In this document: positions 7,769-17,042 of the stretch, one piece after another
Numbering within the stretch: the first letter of the stretch is position 1
How the letters are laid out: each line of letters starts with the position of its first letter
Source: Neobacillus pocheonensis
Lineage (GTDB): Bacteria > Bacillota > Bacilli > Bacillales > Cytobacillaceae
Assembly: GCA_023702235.1 (NCBI GenBank)
Contig: JAMQCR010000001.1
Location: 2,418,001-2,482,000, forward strand
Length of the DNA stretch: 64,000 bases
Direction: 5' to 3'
Made by a program: the position numbers and the translations under genes
Notes under the pieces: model-generated
Seen by the model: only the letters and a program-made list of their open reading frames with translations
Database searches by the model: none
Told to the model about the DNA's origin: nothing

Positions 7769-9280
7769 ATGAAATTGTTATCTGCTATTAAAGAGTTAGC
7801 AAATACAAAACCAGAAACATTAGCATATGTTTCACCAGAAAATGAAATCACTTACGGAGAACTTTGGAAGCAATCGGAGCGGATTACTGCTTATCTTTTA
7901 AAACAAGACCTTCAATCAAATTTGCCGGTTTTGGTGTATGGTCATATGGAGCCCGAAATGCTTATTTCCTTCTTAGGCTGTGTGAAGGCTGGGCATCCCT
8001 ATATACCTGTTGATACCTCCATTCCAATGGAAAGAGTAGTAAAAATCATTGAGAGTGCCAAAACGGAATTGGTCATCAATGTATCAAATCAACCTTTACT
8101 AATCGAAAATCAGGTTCCTATTTTGACTTTTGATGAAATCTTGATTCGGCAAGCAGCTGTTGAAATGGTTGACTCTTCCAATTGGGTAGACCAGGATGAT
8201 AATTTCTATATCATTTATACTTCAGGTAGCACTGGAAATCCTAAAGGAGTGCAAATCTCAGCAAATAATTTGCAAAGCTTTGTCGATTGGATGGTCAAGG
8301 ACTTTCCGATTAATGGGCAGCTAAACTTCTTAAATCAAGCTCCCTACTCTTTTGATCTTTCTGTAATGGATTTATATCCGGCTCTTGCAAGTGGCGGTAG
8401 TATTTTTGCGATTACAAAAGAGATGATTGCCCGACCAAAAATATTATTTGAAGCTTTTAAAAAATCTTCAATTCAAGTGTGGACCTCTACGCCATCCTTT
8501 GTGCAAATGTGTCTAATGGACCCATCCTTTAATGATGAATTACTGCCTGAGGTATCTGTTTTTCTTTTTTGTGGTGAAATTTTACCGGTATCAATTGCTC
8601 AGCAGTTAATGGAGAGATTTCCAAAAGCTACTATTTTTAACACGTATGGTCCAACAGAAGCAACAGTAGCAATTACCATCGTTGAAGTAACTCCTGAAAT
8701 TGCCGAAGCCTACCATAGCCTCCCAGTTGGAAAGCCGAAAGAAGACACACAACTATTACTTGTTGATGAAGATGGTAATCAAGTACCTGAAGGAGAAAAA
8801 GGAGAAATCATTATTATTGGGCCAAGTGTTAGTAAAGGGTATTTAGGCCAACCGGAGCTGACCAATAAAGCTTTCTATCAACTTAACGGCAAGCAGGCTT
8901 ATCGAACTGGAGATGCCGGCTACATGGAAAAAGGACTTCTCTTTTATAAAGGCCGTATTGACTTTCAAATCAAATTACACGGCTATCGCATGGAGTTAGA
9001 AGAGATAGAACATCATATTGCTAAATCGAAATACGTAAAATCTGTTGTCGTGATACCGATTTATCAAAATGATAAAATTGAATATCTATCAGCATCTATT
9101 GTCCCAGCTGAACATGCATTTGATAAAGAATATCAATTAACCAGTGCGATTAAAAATGAGCTTGGAGAGGTGCTTCCAGCCTATATGATTCCTAGAAAAT
9201 TCTCATACCATGAGGAATTACCAATGACGCCAAATGGTAAGGTTGACCGAAAACAAATTAGAGATAAGGTAATGCTATGA
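7769..9280 (+). CDS. dltA: D-alanine--[D-alanyl carrier protein] ligase DltA
   Basis: 503-residue adenylating enzyme that activates D-alanine with ATP and loads it on the phosphopantetheine of DltC in the cytosol. ANL-superfamily motifs are in order: the P-loop YTSGSTGNPKGV near residues 150-161, NTYGPTEATVA near 290-300, YRTGDAGYM near 390 and the C-terminal catalytic lysine in PNGKVDRKQ near 493. GGAGG precedes the ATG by about eight bases. Its stop overlaps the dltB start (ATGA), showing translational coupling. Length matches B. subtilis DltA (503). Confidence 0.97.
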   Translation: MKLLSAIKELANTKPETLAYVSPENEITYGELWKQSERITAYLLKQDLQSNLPVLVYGHMEPEMLISFLGCVKAGHPYIPVDTSIPMERVVKIIESAKTELVINVSNQPLLIENQVPILTFDEILIRQAAVEMVDSSNWVDQDDNFYIIYTSGSTGNPKGVQISANNLQSFVDWMVKDFPINGQLNFLNQAPYSFDLSVMDLYPALASGGSIFAITKEMIARPKILFEAFKKSSIQVWTSTPSFVQMCLMDPSFNDELLPEVSVFLFCGEILPVSIAQQLMERFPKATIFNTYGPTEATVAITIVEVTPEIAEAYHSLPVGKPKEDTQLLLVDEDGNQVPEGEKGEIIIIGPSVSKGYLGQPELTNKAFYQLNGKQAYRTGDAGYMEKGLLFYKGRIDFQIKLHGYRMELEEIEHHIAKSKYVKSVVVIPIYQNDKIEYLSASIVPAEHAFDKEYQLTSAIKNELGEVLPAYMIPRKFSYHEELPMTPNGKVDRKQIRDKVML

Positions 9281-10434
9281 CACCATATGGTTCTTTCACA
9301 TTCTTTTTTATTATTGCTTGTTTATTAGCACCAACTATAATTATGGGATTACGGGGGAAAAGATTTCAAGCCTATAACATGATTGTCACGGTTATTGCGC
9401 TTGCGATTATCTTTTCAACAAATTTACATGGGGCTCTCGCCCTCATTCTTTTTACCATTTGGCAGGTCCTTTTAATCAAGAACTATCTTGCCTATCGGAA
9501 AAAAACAAACAAAGACTGGATTTTTTATTTAGCCGTCATTGCGTCAATCCTACCATTAATCATTTCCAAATTGTTGCCTTATTTTCATCAAGTCAACTTT
9601 GTTGGATTTCTTGGTATATCCTATTTAACGTTTAAAGGAACGCAATTAATCATGGAAACAAGGGATGGCTTAATCAAACAGGATATTCCACTGGCACGTT
9701 TGCTTTATTTTATCCTGTTTTTCCCGACAATTTCATCTGGACCAATTGACCGCTATCGACGATTTGATAAAGATTATCAAGCTGAAATAACTCCTGAGCA
9801 ATATAAACTATACTTATATGATGGGGTTAACAAAATCTTTCTTGGATTTTTATACAAATATATTATTGGGTATTCAATCAATCACTTTTTCATTGCAAAT
9901 ATTGGGTTTATTGCAACAAGTTATTTCGAAAACCATCTTTATTATATGTATGCTTATAGCCTTTATTTGTTTTTTGATTTTGCAGGGTATAGTAATTTTG
10001 CTATCGGTGTTAGTTATATTATGGGGATCAAATCACCTGAAAACTTTAACAAGCCATTTATAAGCCGAAATATTAAAGACTTCTGGAATCGCTGGCATAT
10101 GAGTCTTTCTTTCTGGTTTAGAGATTATGTGTACATGCGCTTTGTCTTTATAATGACAAAGAAGAAATGGATTAAAAACCGCAATATCGTTTCTAATCTT
10201 GGTTATATTTTACTATTTTTATTAATGGGACTATGGCATGGATTGGCCATTCAATATATAATTTATGGTGTATACCATGCCCTTTTAATGGTGGCATACA
10301 ATTCATTTGAACGTTTTAATAAAAAACACAAATGGTGGCCGCAAAATAAATTTACACATGTTGCAGCCATAATTATTACGTTCCACTTTGTTTGCTTTGG
10401 GTTTTATATTTTTTCAGGACAACTAATTCATTAA
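9277..10434 (+). CDS. dltB: D-alanyl transfer MBOAT protein DltB
   Basis: 385-residue polytopic membrane O-acyltransferase (MBOAT). It takes D-Ala from DltC-thioester on the inner face and passes it toward teichoic acid outside. It shows about ten or more hydrophobic helices, the conserved FFPTISSGPIDRYRRF segment, NIKDFWNRWHMSL and the MBOAT active-site histidine in MGLWHGLAIQY. Its ATG overlaps the dltA stop, and dltC follows after 15 bases. Confidence 0.96.
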   Translation: MTPYGSFTFFFIIACLLAPTIIMGLRGKRFQAYNMIVTVIALAIIFSTNLHGALALILFTIWQVLLIKNYLAYRKKTNKDWIFYLAVIASILPLIISKLLPYFHQVNFVGFLGISYLTFKGTQLIMETRDGLIKQDIPLARLLYFILFFPTISSGPIDRYRRFDKDYQAEITPEQYKLYLYDGVNKIFLGFLYKYIIGYSINHFFIANIGFIATSYFENHLYYMYAYSLYLFFDFAGYSNFAIGVSYIMGIKSPENFNKPFISRNIKDFWNRWHMSLSFWFRDYVYMRFVFIMTKKKWIKNRNIVSNLGYILLFLLMGLWHGLAIQYIIYGVYHALLMVAYNSFERFNKKHKWWPQNKFTHVAAIIITFHFVCFGFYIFSGQLIH

Positions 10435-10449
10435 AGGAGTTTAACCAAA

Positions 10450-10686
10450 ATGGAATTTAAAAATGAAGTAATCAATTTATTAGCAGAAATTTGCCAAGAT
10501 GATGTCGTAAAGGAAAATCCAGATATTGATTTGTTCACTACTGGACTCTTGGATTCATTTGGAACAGTTGAACTTCTTGTTCAAGCAGAAGAGCGCTTTG
10601 GCATTACCGTTCCAATTACCGAGTTTGACCGCGATGTTTGGAACACACCTAATCACATTGCCCAACAGTTGGCTGATATGAAATGA
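10450..10686 (+). CDS. dltC: D-alanyl carrier protein DltC
   Basis: 78-residue acyl-carrier-type protein. The phosphopantetheine attachment serine is Ser36 in GLLDSFGTVELL, the expected DSF/DSL motif. It carries D-Ala as a thioester from DltA to DltB. AAAGGAG precedes the ATG. Its stop overlaps the start of dltD (ATGAAATGA). Confidence 0.96.
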   Translation: MEFKNEVINLLAEICQDDVVKENPDIDLFTTGLLDSFGTVELLVQAEERFGITVPITEFDRDVWNTPNHIAQQLADMK

Positions 10687-11885
10687 AAAAACCTTTATTT
10701 TCACCGATAATCATGGCCTTTGTTGTATTTTTTCTTTTGGCGATGATTCCGAATAAATGGATTGAGAATTTTATTCCAAAAAGCAGAATCAGTCAAGCTG
10801 CTACCGAATTAAATCCATTTATGTTTCAAGGAAAGTATGTTCAGGAAAAAATGCTGGAGGACGGTCATTACTTACCGATGTTTGGTTCATCTGAACTAGC
10901 CCGACTTGACCGTTTTCACCCTTCTAATTACTTTCAAGAAACCAAAGAGGAATTTACACCTTTTCTTGTTGGGCGCGGTGGAACGGAATCGTTAATTCAC
11001 TTTATGAACTTTTCCGAACATATTAATTCACTTAAAGGGAAAAAAATTGTGTTCGTCTTGTCGCCTCAATGGTTTCAACCAAAAGGAACCGACGAATCAC
11101 ATTTTGTACCAAATTATTCTACCCTCCAAGGATATGATCTGGCATTTAACAATGAGTTGAATTCAAACGTAAAAAAACAGGCAATCAAGCGATTGTTAAA
11201 ATTTACACCAGTAAAAAATGACCCCTTACTTTCAACTCTTTATAAAGCAGAGATTTCTAATGACTCTTGGACAAAACAGAAAGCATCTCTGGTTCGTCCA
11301 TTTGCTTATGCTTATCGAGATTTATTAGAGAAGAAGGATCTTTTTTACACCTTTGCTGGCGGTGTGCCACGCAGCCGAGAGATCAGTTCGCAGGTTAAGA
11401 ATAAATCTTGGAAGCAACTGATGGATGAGGCTACTAAGATTGGTGCAAAAAGCTCTACCAATAATCATTTTTATGTAATCAATTCACAATTCAATCAATT
11501 CAAGAAAAATCTACCTAACTTAAAGGATTATCGACCGCACGCAACCTATCAGAAGTCGGTAGAATACCAGGATTTTCAACTCGTACTAGATGTTCTAAAA
11601 CAGTCTGGGGCGAAGCCATTATTCATTTCCATCCCTGTAAATGGAAAGTTTTATGATTACACTGGTTTTCCAAGATCAGGGCGTATGGTTTATTATAAGA
11701 AAATAAAGAAGCAAATTGAGTCTGAAGGCTTTCAGGTTGCCGATTTCTCCAATCATGAATATGATCCATATTTTATGAAGGATACGATTCATATCGGATG
11801 GAAAGGCTGGGTATACGTTGATAAAGCCATTAAAGATTTTTATGAAGGAACCCCAAAAAAAGATGAGGTCGTTCGGGCAAAGTAA
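10683..11885 (+). CDS. dltD: D-alanyl-lipoteichoic acid biosynthesis protein DltD
   Basis: 400-residue, single-pass extracytoplasmic protein with an N-terminal anchor (FSPIIMAFVVFFLLAMIP). It has an SGNH-like catalytic layout: the serine in MFGSSELARLD near residues 67-76 and a C-terminal Asp/His pair in DTIHIGWKGW near 361-370. It completes transfer of D-Ala to lipoteichoic acid with DltB and DltX. Last gene of the operon; the terminator begins in its final codons. Confidence 0.96.
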   Translation: MKKPLFSPIIMAFVVFFLLAMIPNKWIENFIPKSRISQAATELNPFMFQGKYVQEKMLEDGHYLPMFGSSELARLDRFHPSNYFQETKEEFTPFLVGRGGTESLIHFMNFSEHINSLKGKKIVFVLSPQWFQPKGTDESHFVPNYSTLQGYDLAFNNELNSNVKKQAIKRLLKFTPVKNDPLLSTLYKAEISNDSWTKQKASLVRPFAYAYRDLLEKKDLFYTFAGGVPRSREISSQVKNKSWKQLMDEATKIGAKSSTNNHFYVINSQFNQFKKNLPNLKDYRPHATYQKSVEYQDFQLVLDVLKQSGAKPLFISIPVNGKFYDYTGFPRSGRMVYYKKIKKQIESEGFQVADFSNHEYDPYFMKDTIHIGWKGWVYVDKAIKDFYEGTPKKDEVVRAK

Positions 11886-11901
11886 CCCGAACGACTTTTT
11901 G
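11868..11901 (+). terminator. Terminator of the dlt operon
   Basis: Perfect ten-base stem GTCGTTCGGG / CCCGAACGAC followed by TTTTT. The left arm lies inside the last dltD codons. The gap 11902-12193 holds only tatC upstream sequence. Confidence 0.9.
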
Positions 11902-12193
11902 CTTATATAGTAAAATGTCGTTCGGCCAATTCATCGTGTTCTTATTTTCATCATTCTAAAGTGCCTTCCTTAAGTTTCCCTTAAGTTTTTATTAAATTTC
12001 AATTGTGGTATCCTATTTATATGTCAAGCTCCATTACGTATCATAAAAAGATTCAATTATTTTAGCTTAAAGCTTTTTATTGCTTTTTTGTTAACATTTA
12101 GCCCATGAATAAAATAGAAGAATTGCATTAGATGTTATATAATCAATAAAGTAACATAACCGATTTATATTCGTTGTCAAAGAGGTGTGCATC

Positions 12194-12940
12194 TTGGCTG
12201 ATAAAGAACTTAATTTAATTGAACACATGGATGAACTAAGAAAGAGGCTTATCATTACCGCTGTCGCTTTCATTGTTTTTCTTGCAGTTGGGCTCATTTA
12301 TGTAAAAAATATTTATACCTATTTTATGGGTGGTCTTGGTTACAAACTCATGGTTTTAGGGCCAAGTGATATTATCTGGATTTATTTTCATATTGCCACT
12401 ATTTTTGCAGCAGCTGCAACCATACCTGTGGCAGCATGGCAATTATGGTTATTTGTTAAACCTGCATTAAAACCACTAGAAAGAAAAATAACCTTAGCCT
12501 ATATACCCGCCTTATTTTTCCTTTTTATCGGTGGTTTGGCATTCGGATATTTTTTCATTTTTCCAAACATCATGAGGTTTCTGGTAAACCTGGGTAAGGA
12601 TTTAATGACGACCTCTTTTACCGCAGACAAATATTTCAGTTTTTTAATTAATATGACTCTCCCCTTTGGATTTGCATTCGAATTACCTCTTGTAATGATG
12701 TTTTTAACCACTTTAGGTATTCTTAATCCATATAGAATTGTTAAGCTTAGGAAATATGCCTATTTAATCTTGGTGATTATCGCTTCCATGATCTCACCAC
12801 CAGAGATAATGTCGCATCTTTCAGTAGCCATTCCTTTGATTCTAATATTTGAAATAAGTGTCTTCTTATCAAAAATCGTCTTTAAAAAGAAACAAAAAAA
12901 TGAGAAAATCTTATATGCAGAAGAAGAGCATGCAAATTAA
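12194..12940 (+). CDS. tatC: Sec-independent protein translocase TatC
   Basis: 248-residue core of the twin-arginine translocase, which recognises RR signal peptides and exports folded proteins. The N-terminal EHMDELRKRL motif, about six membrane helices and the conserved glutamate in FAFELPLVMMFL are present. The TTG at 12194 is preferred, since AGAGGTG lies seven bases upstream; GTG at 12185 overlaps that site. The nearest tatA lies 1.5 kb downstream on the same strand and is frameshifted as given, so pairing must rely on correction of that gene or another copy. Confidence 0.95.
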   Translation: MADKELNLIEHMDELRKRLIITAVAFIVFLAVGLIYVKNIYTYFMGGLGYKLMVLGPSDIIWIYFHIATIFAAAATIPVAAWQLWLFVKPALKPLERKITLAYIPALFFLFIGGLAFGYFFIFPNIMRFLVNLGKDLMTTSFTADKYFSFLINMTLPFGFAFELPLVMMFLTTLGILNPYRIVKLRKYAYLILVIIASMISPPEIMSHLSVAIPLILIFEISVFLSKIVFKKKQKNEKILYAEEEHAN

Positions 12941-12970
12941 AAGGAACTCAATCATGAGTTCCTTTTAATT
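12939..12970. terminator. Bidirectional terminator between tatC and the next gene
   Basis: AAAAGGAACTC-AATCAT-GAGTTCCTTTT hairpin shared by two convergent genes. It includes the end of the minus-strand gene. Confidence 0.8.
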
Positions 12971-13568
12971 TTAATTTTGGTTTTTTTTCGATATACGAAA
13001 TGAGGAAAACTATTAACAGCAATCCGGCCCCCGTTGTAATGACAAAGCCGCCTCCGTGAATAAAAATCGCAATTATCCATACAAAGCTTAAGTAATAATG
13101 GACCTTTTTCAACAGTTTATTTTTCGACTTCTTAAAGTAATACCCATACCCGGCCAGACAAGCCATAATGAGAAATGCAGCAATACCTGTTAATGTATTA
13201 TGGTTTGAGAAATCCGTTATTAGATAGTAGCCTCCATGAATGACGACAAGAATTAATCCAACAAATCCAAAAACGGTATGAAAACTGTAAGACTTTTTTA
13301 CTATCGTTTTGATCAGTTTCGATGAACTTTTTAAGTTTTTCTTCAATAGAAACCAAGAAAAACTTAATGCACCTAAAAGAATGGCACCATTACCTAGTAA
13401 TTTAAATATTCCTAATCCCTCTTCTTCGTGCTTATTGGGAAGGATTCCACTTGGGGGTGGACCTTGATGGGTCCCAGCTGACTTTGTAAAGTATGAATAC
13501 CCTATTAATAAGATTCCAATCACAATAATTGCAAACGCAGGGATATACTTTCTAACATTATTTTTCAT
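12948..13568 (-). CDS. Ferric-reductase-like / cytochrome b-type membrane protein
   Basis: 206-residue membrane protein with about five hydrophobic segments. An N-terminal helix is followed by an extracytoplasmic proline-rich stretch (HQGPPPSGILPNKHEEEG). Histidines lie in two helices at positions that could bind haem: SFHTVFGF and VVIHGGYYL, then KKVHYYLSFVW and AIFIHGGG. This pairing of histidines resembles the ferric reductase-like transmembrane domain, without the FAD/NAD domains. The ATG has GGAGG nine bases upstream. It is convergent with tatC. Electron-transfer function is inferred from the histidines alone. Confidence 0.65.
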   Translation of the reverse strand: MKNNVRKYIPAFAIIVIGILLIGYSYFTKSAGTHQGPPPSGILPNKHEEEGLGIFKLLGNGAILLGALSFSWFLLKKNLKSSSKLIKTIVKKSYSFHTVFGFVGLILVVIHGGYYLITDFSNHNTLTGIAAFLIMACLAGYGYYFKKSKNKLLKKVHYYLSFVWIIAIFIHGGGFVITTGAGLLLIVFLISYIEKKPKLKLKGTHD

Positions 13569-13699
13569 TTAAGAGCCTCCAAATTTAATACTCGTTCTCA
13601 CTCTAGTGTTAAACAGGTCTATATCCGATAACATTCCATTACAGTAGAATAAGGGACATATCTTAATTTATCCTTAATAACAGATTAATTTTTAGGAAA

Positions 13700-14269
13700 T
13701 TAACCTTTCAAAATCCTATTTTGTAATTTTGAAAGCAAAAGTAAACTTACGACGCTTCCAAGAAAAGCCAAAGCCATGTCCCATTCAGAATCCCATACAT
13801 CACCCTGTGTACCGAGAAAATCCTTTGCTGATTTTCCCAAAATTTCAGATGCTAACCCCTCAATAATTTCATAACTAGCTGCAATAGCTAAGATCACAGA
13901 TATTACTAATAATCCAAGCAACCTAGACGGCTTAAGGCATGACTTCCTTATGAGGAATTCACGAATCACCAGTGCGAAAAATCCTTTGGCAAAATGACCA
14001 AAGCGATCGTATTCATTTCTTTTAAGATGAAAAACATGTTTTAAAGTAGAAAAAAATGGTACTCTTTCGTAAGTATAGTGACCACCAATCAACATTAGTA
14101 TTGTTAATACCATTATTATTAGGTAGGATAAAGTGGAAAGAGTAAATCTCCGATAGGTAATAATAAGGATTAAAAGCCCTATAAAGACGGGAATGACTTC
14201 TAATATCCAGGTTAGTAGGTCTGCAGGTTTTATAGCTGACCAAATAAATATACAAATGACCATTCCCAA
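13700..14269 (-). CDS. YjdF-like (DUF2238) membrane protein
   Basis: About 190 residues with six hydrophobic segments. The conserved signatures of DUF2238/YjdF proteins are present: RNEYDRFGHFAKGFF, a region with SYEIIEGLASE, and the loop LGTQGDVWDSEWDMALAFLG. Function of the family is unknown. The TTG at 14269 is the first clear start; family members usually have about ten more residues, and codons continue in frame upstream (HRFILHLGFLG) without a standard start, so the true N-terminus is uncertain. Confidence 0.75.
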   Translation of the reverse strand: MGMVICIFIWSAIKPADLLTWILEVIPVFIGLLILIITYRRFTLSTLSYLIIMVLTILMLIGGHYTYERVPFFSTLKHVFHLKRNEYDRFGHFAKGFFALVIREFLIRKSCLKPSRLLGLLVISVILAIAASYEIIEGLASEILGKSAKDFLGTQGDVWDSEWDMALAFLGSVVSLLLLSKLQNRILKG

Positions 14270-14488
14270 AAAGCCTAAATGAAGGATAAAACGATGCTTT
14301 AAAATCCTTTAGCAATCCTCCGACTTGAAAGTCTTATTATACAGTATGAAATGAAGGAACAGTTACTATTCAGTCCTTTTGTAAAATAGAAAGGAAATGG
14401 AAGTGTCCGAAAATGCTAGAAGAATTTTAGGGAAAAAGCTATAATAGATGTACCATGTAATTTACACTCATCACTAGGAGATGAAAAT

Positions 14489-14703
14489 ATGTTTTCAAAT
14501 ATTGGATTTCCAGGATTACTATTGATTCTCATTGTTGCTTTAGTTATTTTTGGCCAAACAAACTTCCTGAAATTGGACGGGCATTTGGTAAATCGCTCCG
14601 TGAATTTAAGAAAGCAACTGATGGAATAGCAGATGATATAAAGCAAGAAATTAAGGAAGATATCAATGAGGTAAAACAAGAAAAGATTGACTTAAAAAAA
14701 TAG
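14489..14703 (+). pseudogene. tatA: Twin-arginine translocase subunit TatA, frameshifted
   Basis: AGGAG precedes an ATG coding MFSNIGFPGLLLILIVALVIFG, the TatA membrane helix. The conserved continuation PNKLPEIGRAFGKSLREFKK is present one frame away, so one C is missing in the GGCC at 14552-14555 (GGCCCAAAC expected). After correction the protein is 71 residues: membrane helix, amphipathic helix and an acidic/basic tail ending KQEKIDLKK. TatA forms the pore with TatC, encoded 1.5 kb upstream. Because the lesion sits at GGCC like many others here, a sequencing error is likelier than true loss. Confidence 0.85.
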
Positions 14704-14712
14704 CTTCCTCCG

Positions 14713-14755
14713 AAAAGAAATGCAAGATGAGCTTCATTCATCTTGCATTTCTTTT
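14713..14755. terminator. Bidirectional terminator
   Basis: AAAAGAAATGCAAGATGA / TCATCTTGCATTTCTTTT, a near-perfect 18-base stem between convergent tatA and hmp. Confidence 0.9.
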
Positions 14756-14779
14756 TAAATTTAACTTTTTACCAACCCA

Positions 14780-16060
14780 TTAATCTAAGCTTCCAAAGGA
14801 ACCAAAAAATTCATAATGGATGCGTTCTTCTGGAATTCCCCATTGCTTTAGCGATTTATTAACCACTCTCATAAACGGCTCGGGTCCACAGAAGTAAAAA
14901 TCTGCATCTTTTGTCGATAAAATCTCTTGAAGCCATTCCAGATTAATAAATCCTACCTTATCATAGCTTTTCATTTCGATATCCTCTTCTGTTGGCTTTT
15001 CATAAACTACGAAAGATCTTACATTCTTATTATCCTCTGTAAGGTCATTTACATGGTTTTTAAAGGCATGCAGCTTACTATTAACCGCCGCATGTATAAA
15101 GTAAATTTTGCGGTCAGGTTTTTCTTTTGCAGTTGTGTTAAGCATGCACATCATAGGTGTAAGTCCAACTCCTCCACTTATTAACACTAGTGGAAGTTCC
15201 GAATCCAAATCCAAATAAAAATCACCAGCAGGTGCGGTTATCTGAATAATATCACCTTCATTTACATGGGCGTGTAAATTTGAAGAAACAATTCCTGCTG
15301 GTATTTCACCATCTTTATGATCTTCTCGCTTAACACTTATACGATAATAGTCTAAACCTGGCCGATCAGATAAACTATATTGCCGTAAATGGGTAAATTT
15401 TTCATTTTCGCTATCTAGTTTTACTGTAATGTATTGTCCTGGAATAAAATTTGCTATCTGTTTTCCATCTTTAGGCTTTAAATAAAAGGATGTAATTACA
15501 TCACTTTCTTTCACTTTTTTATCCACGACAAAATCTCTAAAGCCAGCCCAGCCTCCAGGCTTAGTCTCAGTTGTTTTATACATTCGATCTTCCATTCGAA
15601 TAAACACATCAGAAATCACTTCATAGGCATCAGCCCATGCATCAATGATTTCGGGCGTGGCAGCATCCCCTAACACTTCTTTTATGGCAGCTAACAGATT
15701 TTCACCAACAATCGGGTAATGCTCAGGTTTAATTTGTAAGCTTCGATGCTTTTCCCCAATTCTCTCTAGTACAGGCATGATTTGAGTAAAATCTTCAATA
15801 TTGGCTGCGGCACCATAAACGGCATTTGCTAATGCCTTAGGCTGGTGTCCCGTTATTTGGTGTGTCTGATTAAAGATATTTAATAGTTCTGGATGTTGCT
15901 TAAACATTCGTTTATAAAAATGTTTGGTAATGGCTTCACCATGTTCCTTAACGATTGGTAATGTAGCTTTAATAATTTCTAATTTAGAAGGATCTAGCGC
16001 TTTTACGGTTTCTAGGACTTCCTGCCATGTATTTTTTTCACTTACTTTTGATACGGACAT
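14780..16060 (-). CDS. hmp: Flavohaemoglobin (nitric oxide dioxygenase), copy 1
   Basis: 426 residues. A globin domain (about 1-155, proximal His in KHRSLQIKPEHYPIVG) is fused to a ferredoxin-NADP+ reductase domain: FAD motif RQYSLSD near 220, NAD motif GGVGLTPMMCML near 285 and FCGPEPFMR near the end. It oxidises NO to nitrate with O2 and NAD(P)H in the cytosol. The ATG at 16060 follows GGAGGG by about nine bases; an upstream extension lacks a site. It is longer at the N-terminus (MSVSKVSEKNTWQEVLETV) than the second copy at 21819. Its upstream region lacks the Fnr-type box that the second copy has, so the two may be regulated differently. Confidence 0.95.
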   Translation of the reverse strand: MSVSKVSEKNTWQEVLETVKALDPSKLEIIKATLPIVKEHGEAITKHFYKRMFKQHPELLNIFNQTHQITGHQPKALANAVYGAAANIEDFTQIMPVLERIGEKHRSLQIKPEHYPIVGENLLAAIKEVLGDAATPEIIDAWADAYEVISDVFIRMEDRMYKTTETKPGGWAGFRDFVVDKKVKESDVITSFYLKPKDGKQIANFIPGQYITVKLDSENEKFTHLRQYSLSDRPGLDYYRISVKREDHKDGEIPAGIVSSNLHAHVNEGDIIQITAPAGDFYLDLDSELPLVLISGGVGLTPMMCMLNTTAKEKPDRKIYFIHAAVNSKLHAFKNHVNDLTEDNKNVRSFVVYEKPTEEDIEMKSYDKVGFINLEWLQEILSTKDADFYFCGPEPFMRVVNKSLKQWGIPEERIHYEFFGSFGSLD

Positions 16061-16234
16061 TTTAAAACTCCCTCCTATACTCTTACAAATAAAGTATATC
16101 CTGCCCATGGGGGGCTATTTAAGGTAAGTTCTGTTATTTCTAATCCTCTATAATTCACCGAAATTCCAATATTTAGTGATAGAAATTTATAAGAGTATGA
16201 ATGAATATTAAAATGCTACAGAAATCGAATAGCC

Positions 16235-16270
16235 AAAAAAAGCCAATTCCATATTGGAATTGGCTTTTTT
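16235..16270 (-). terminator. Terminator of the secreted helical protein gene
   Basis: AAAAAGCCAATTCC-ATATT-GGAATTGGCTTTTTT hairpin, symmetrical, directly after the stop at 16273. Confidence 0.88.
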
Positions 16271-16272
16271 CT

Positions 16273-16836
16273 TTACTTTTTCATCTTTTCCTTCATCATT
16301 TGGTTATGCTGTTTGTAATGACTTAAAAGTAAATTTAAATTTTCTTCTACCTTTTTCTTATCCTTCGCGTCAACAGCTGCTTTTAAATCATGGTAGGTTT
16401 TCCAGTGCCCAAACTCTTTATCACCATGGACCTTCTTAAAAAATTCCTCTTTTGTTAGCTTACCTTCATCATATTGTTTCTTAAGCTCTTGCATTTTTGC
16501 CAATTTTTCTTTTTTCCATTGCTCGTGTTGTTTTGCAAATTCAGGACTATGCCATTTTTGGTGAAGTGCCTTTTTTTCCGCCAATACTTTCGTCCACTCA
16601 GCCTTTTTCCCAGGGGTGTATTGGTCTACCAAAGTAAGTAATTTTTGTTCTCTCTCAGCCATTTTTGCCTGCCAATCGCGATGCATACCATGATGAACTT
16701 TTCCATCATGACAGTCACATGGAGCTTTTTCGGCTTGTCCTCCCTTTGTGTCAGGCGTAGTAGAACCGGTCGCAGAGGCAAAGCCAGGTATCGATATAAA
16801 AACACCTAGGGCTAAAATCAACGATTTCACTTTCAT
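16273..16836 (-). CDS. Secreted, charged alpha-helical protein, unknown
   Basis: 187 residues with a clear signal peptide cleaved near GFASA-TG (residue 22). The mature part is rich in Lys, Glu, His and Gln and nearly all helix-forming. A His/Cys cluster near residues 39-52 (CDCHDGKVHHGMH) could bind metal. The C-terminal half has repeated K-rich helices (KKEKLAKMQELKKQYDEGKL). I do not recognise a named family; it recalls the YckD/DUF2680-type and other secreted helical proteins of Bacilli. GGAGAAATG precedes the start. A perfect TGTGA-N6-TCACA box lies about 170 bases upstream, with a possible TACGAT -10 placed 28.5 bases from its centre in this gene's direction. Confidence 0.7.
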   Translation of the reverse strand: MKVKSLILALGVFISIPGFASATGSTTPDTKGGQAEKAPCDCHDGKVHHGMHRDWQAKMAEREQKLLTLVDQYTPGKKAEWTKVLAEKKALHQKWHSPEFAKQHEQWKKEKLAKMQELKKQYDEGKLTKEEFFKKVHGDKEFGHWKTYHDLKAAVDAKDKKKVEENLNLLLSHYKQHNQMMKEKMKK

Positions 16837-17002
16837 ATTTCATTTCTCCTTTCAAAATGTTACCTAGAATATTTTGTAAAACTTATTGCACGAATTTATC
16901 ATGCCCAGTATATCAAAAAAAATTTACCATTTTGACAAAAATTTAGATATTAAATACTTGAGAATCATCTTCCTTTATCGTAAGATAAGAACATAAACAT
17001 TA

Positions 17003-17018
17003 TGTGAAATAATTCACA
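17003..17018. promoter_or_regulatory. Fnr/Crp-type box TGTGA-N6-TCACA
   Basis: TGTGAAATAATTCACA is a perfect palindromic match to the B. subtilis Fnr consensus; it also resembles a Rex site (TTGTGAAATAATTCACAA). Toward the minus strand it would sit at about -40.5 of a TACGAT -10 (16977-16982), serving the secreted protein gene. Toward the plus strand a TATCAT lies at 17031-17036, serving the candidate sRNA. Confidence 0.55.
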
Positions 17019-17042
17019 TAATTAATGAAGTATCATGTTCCA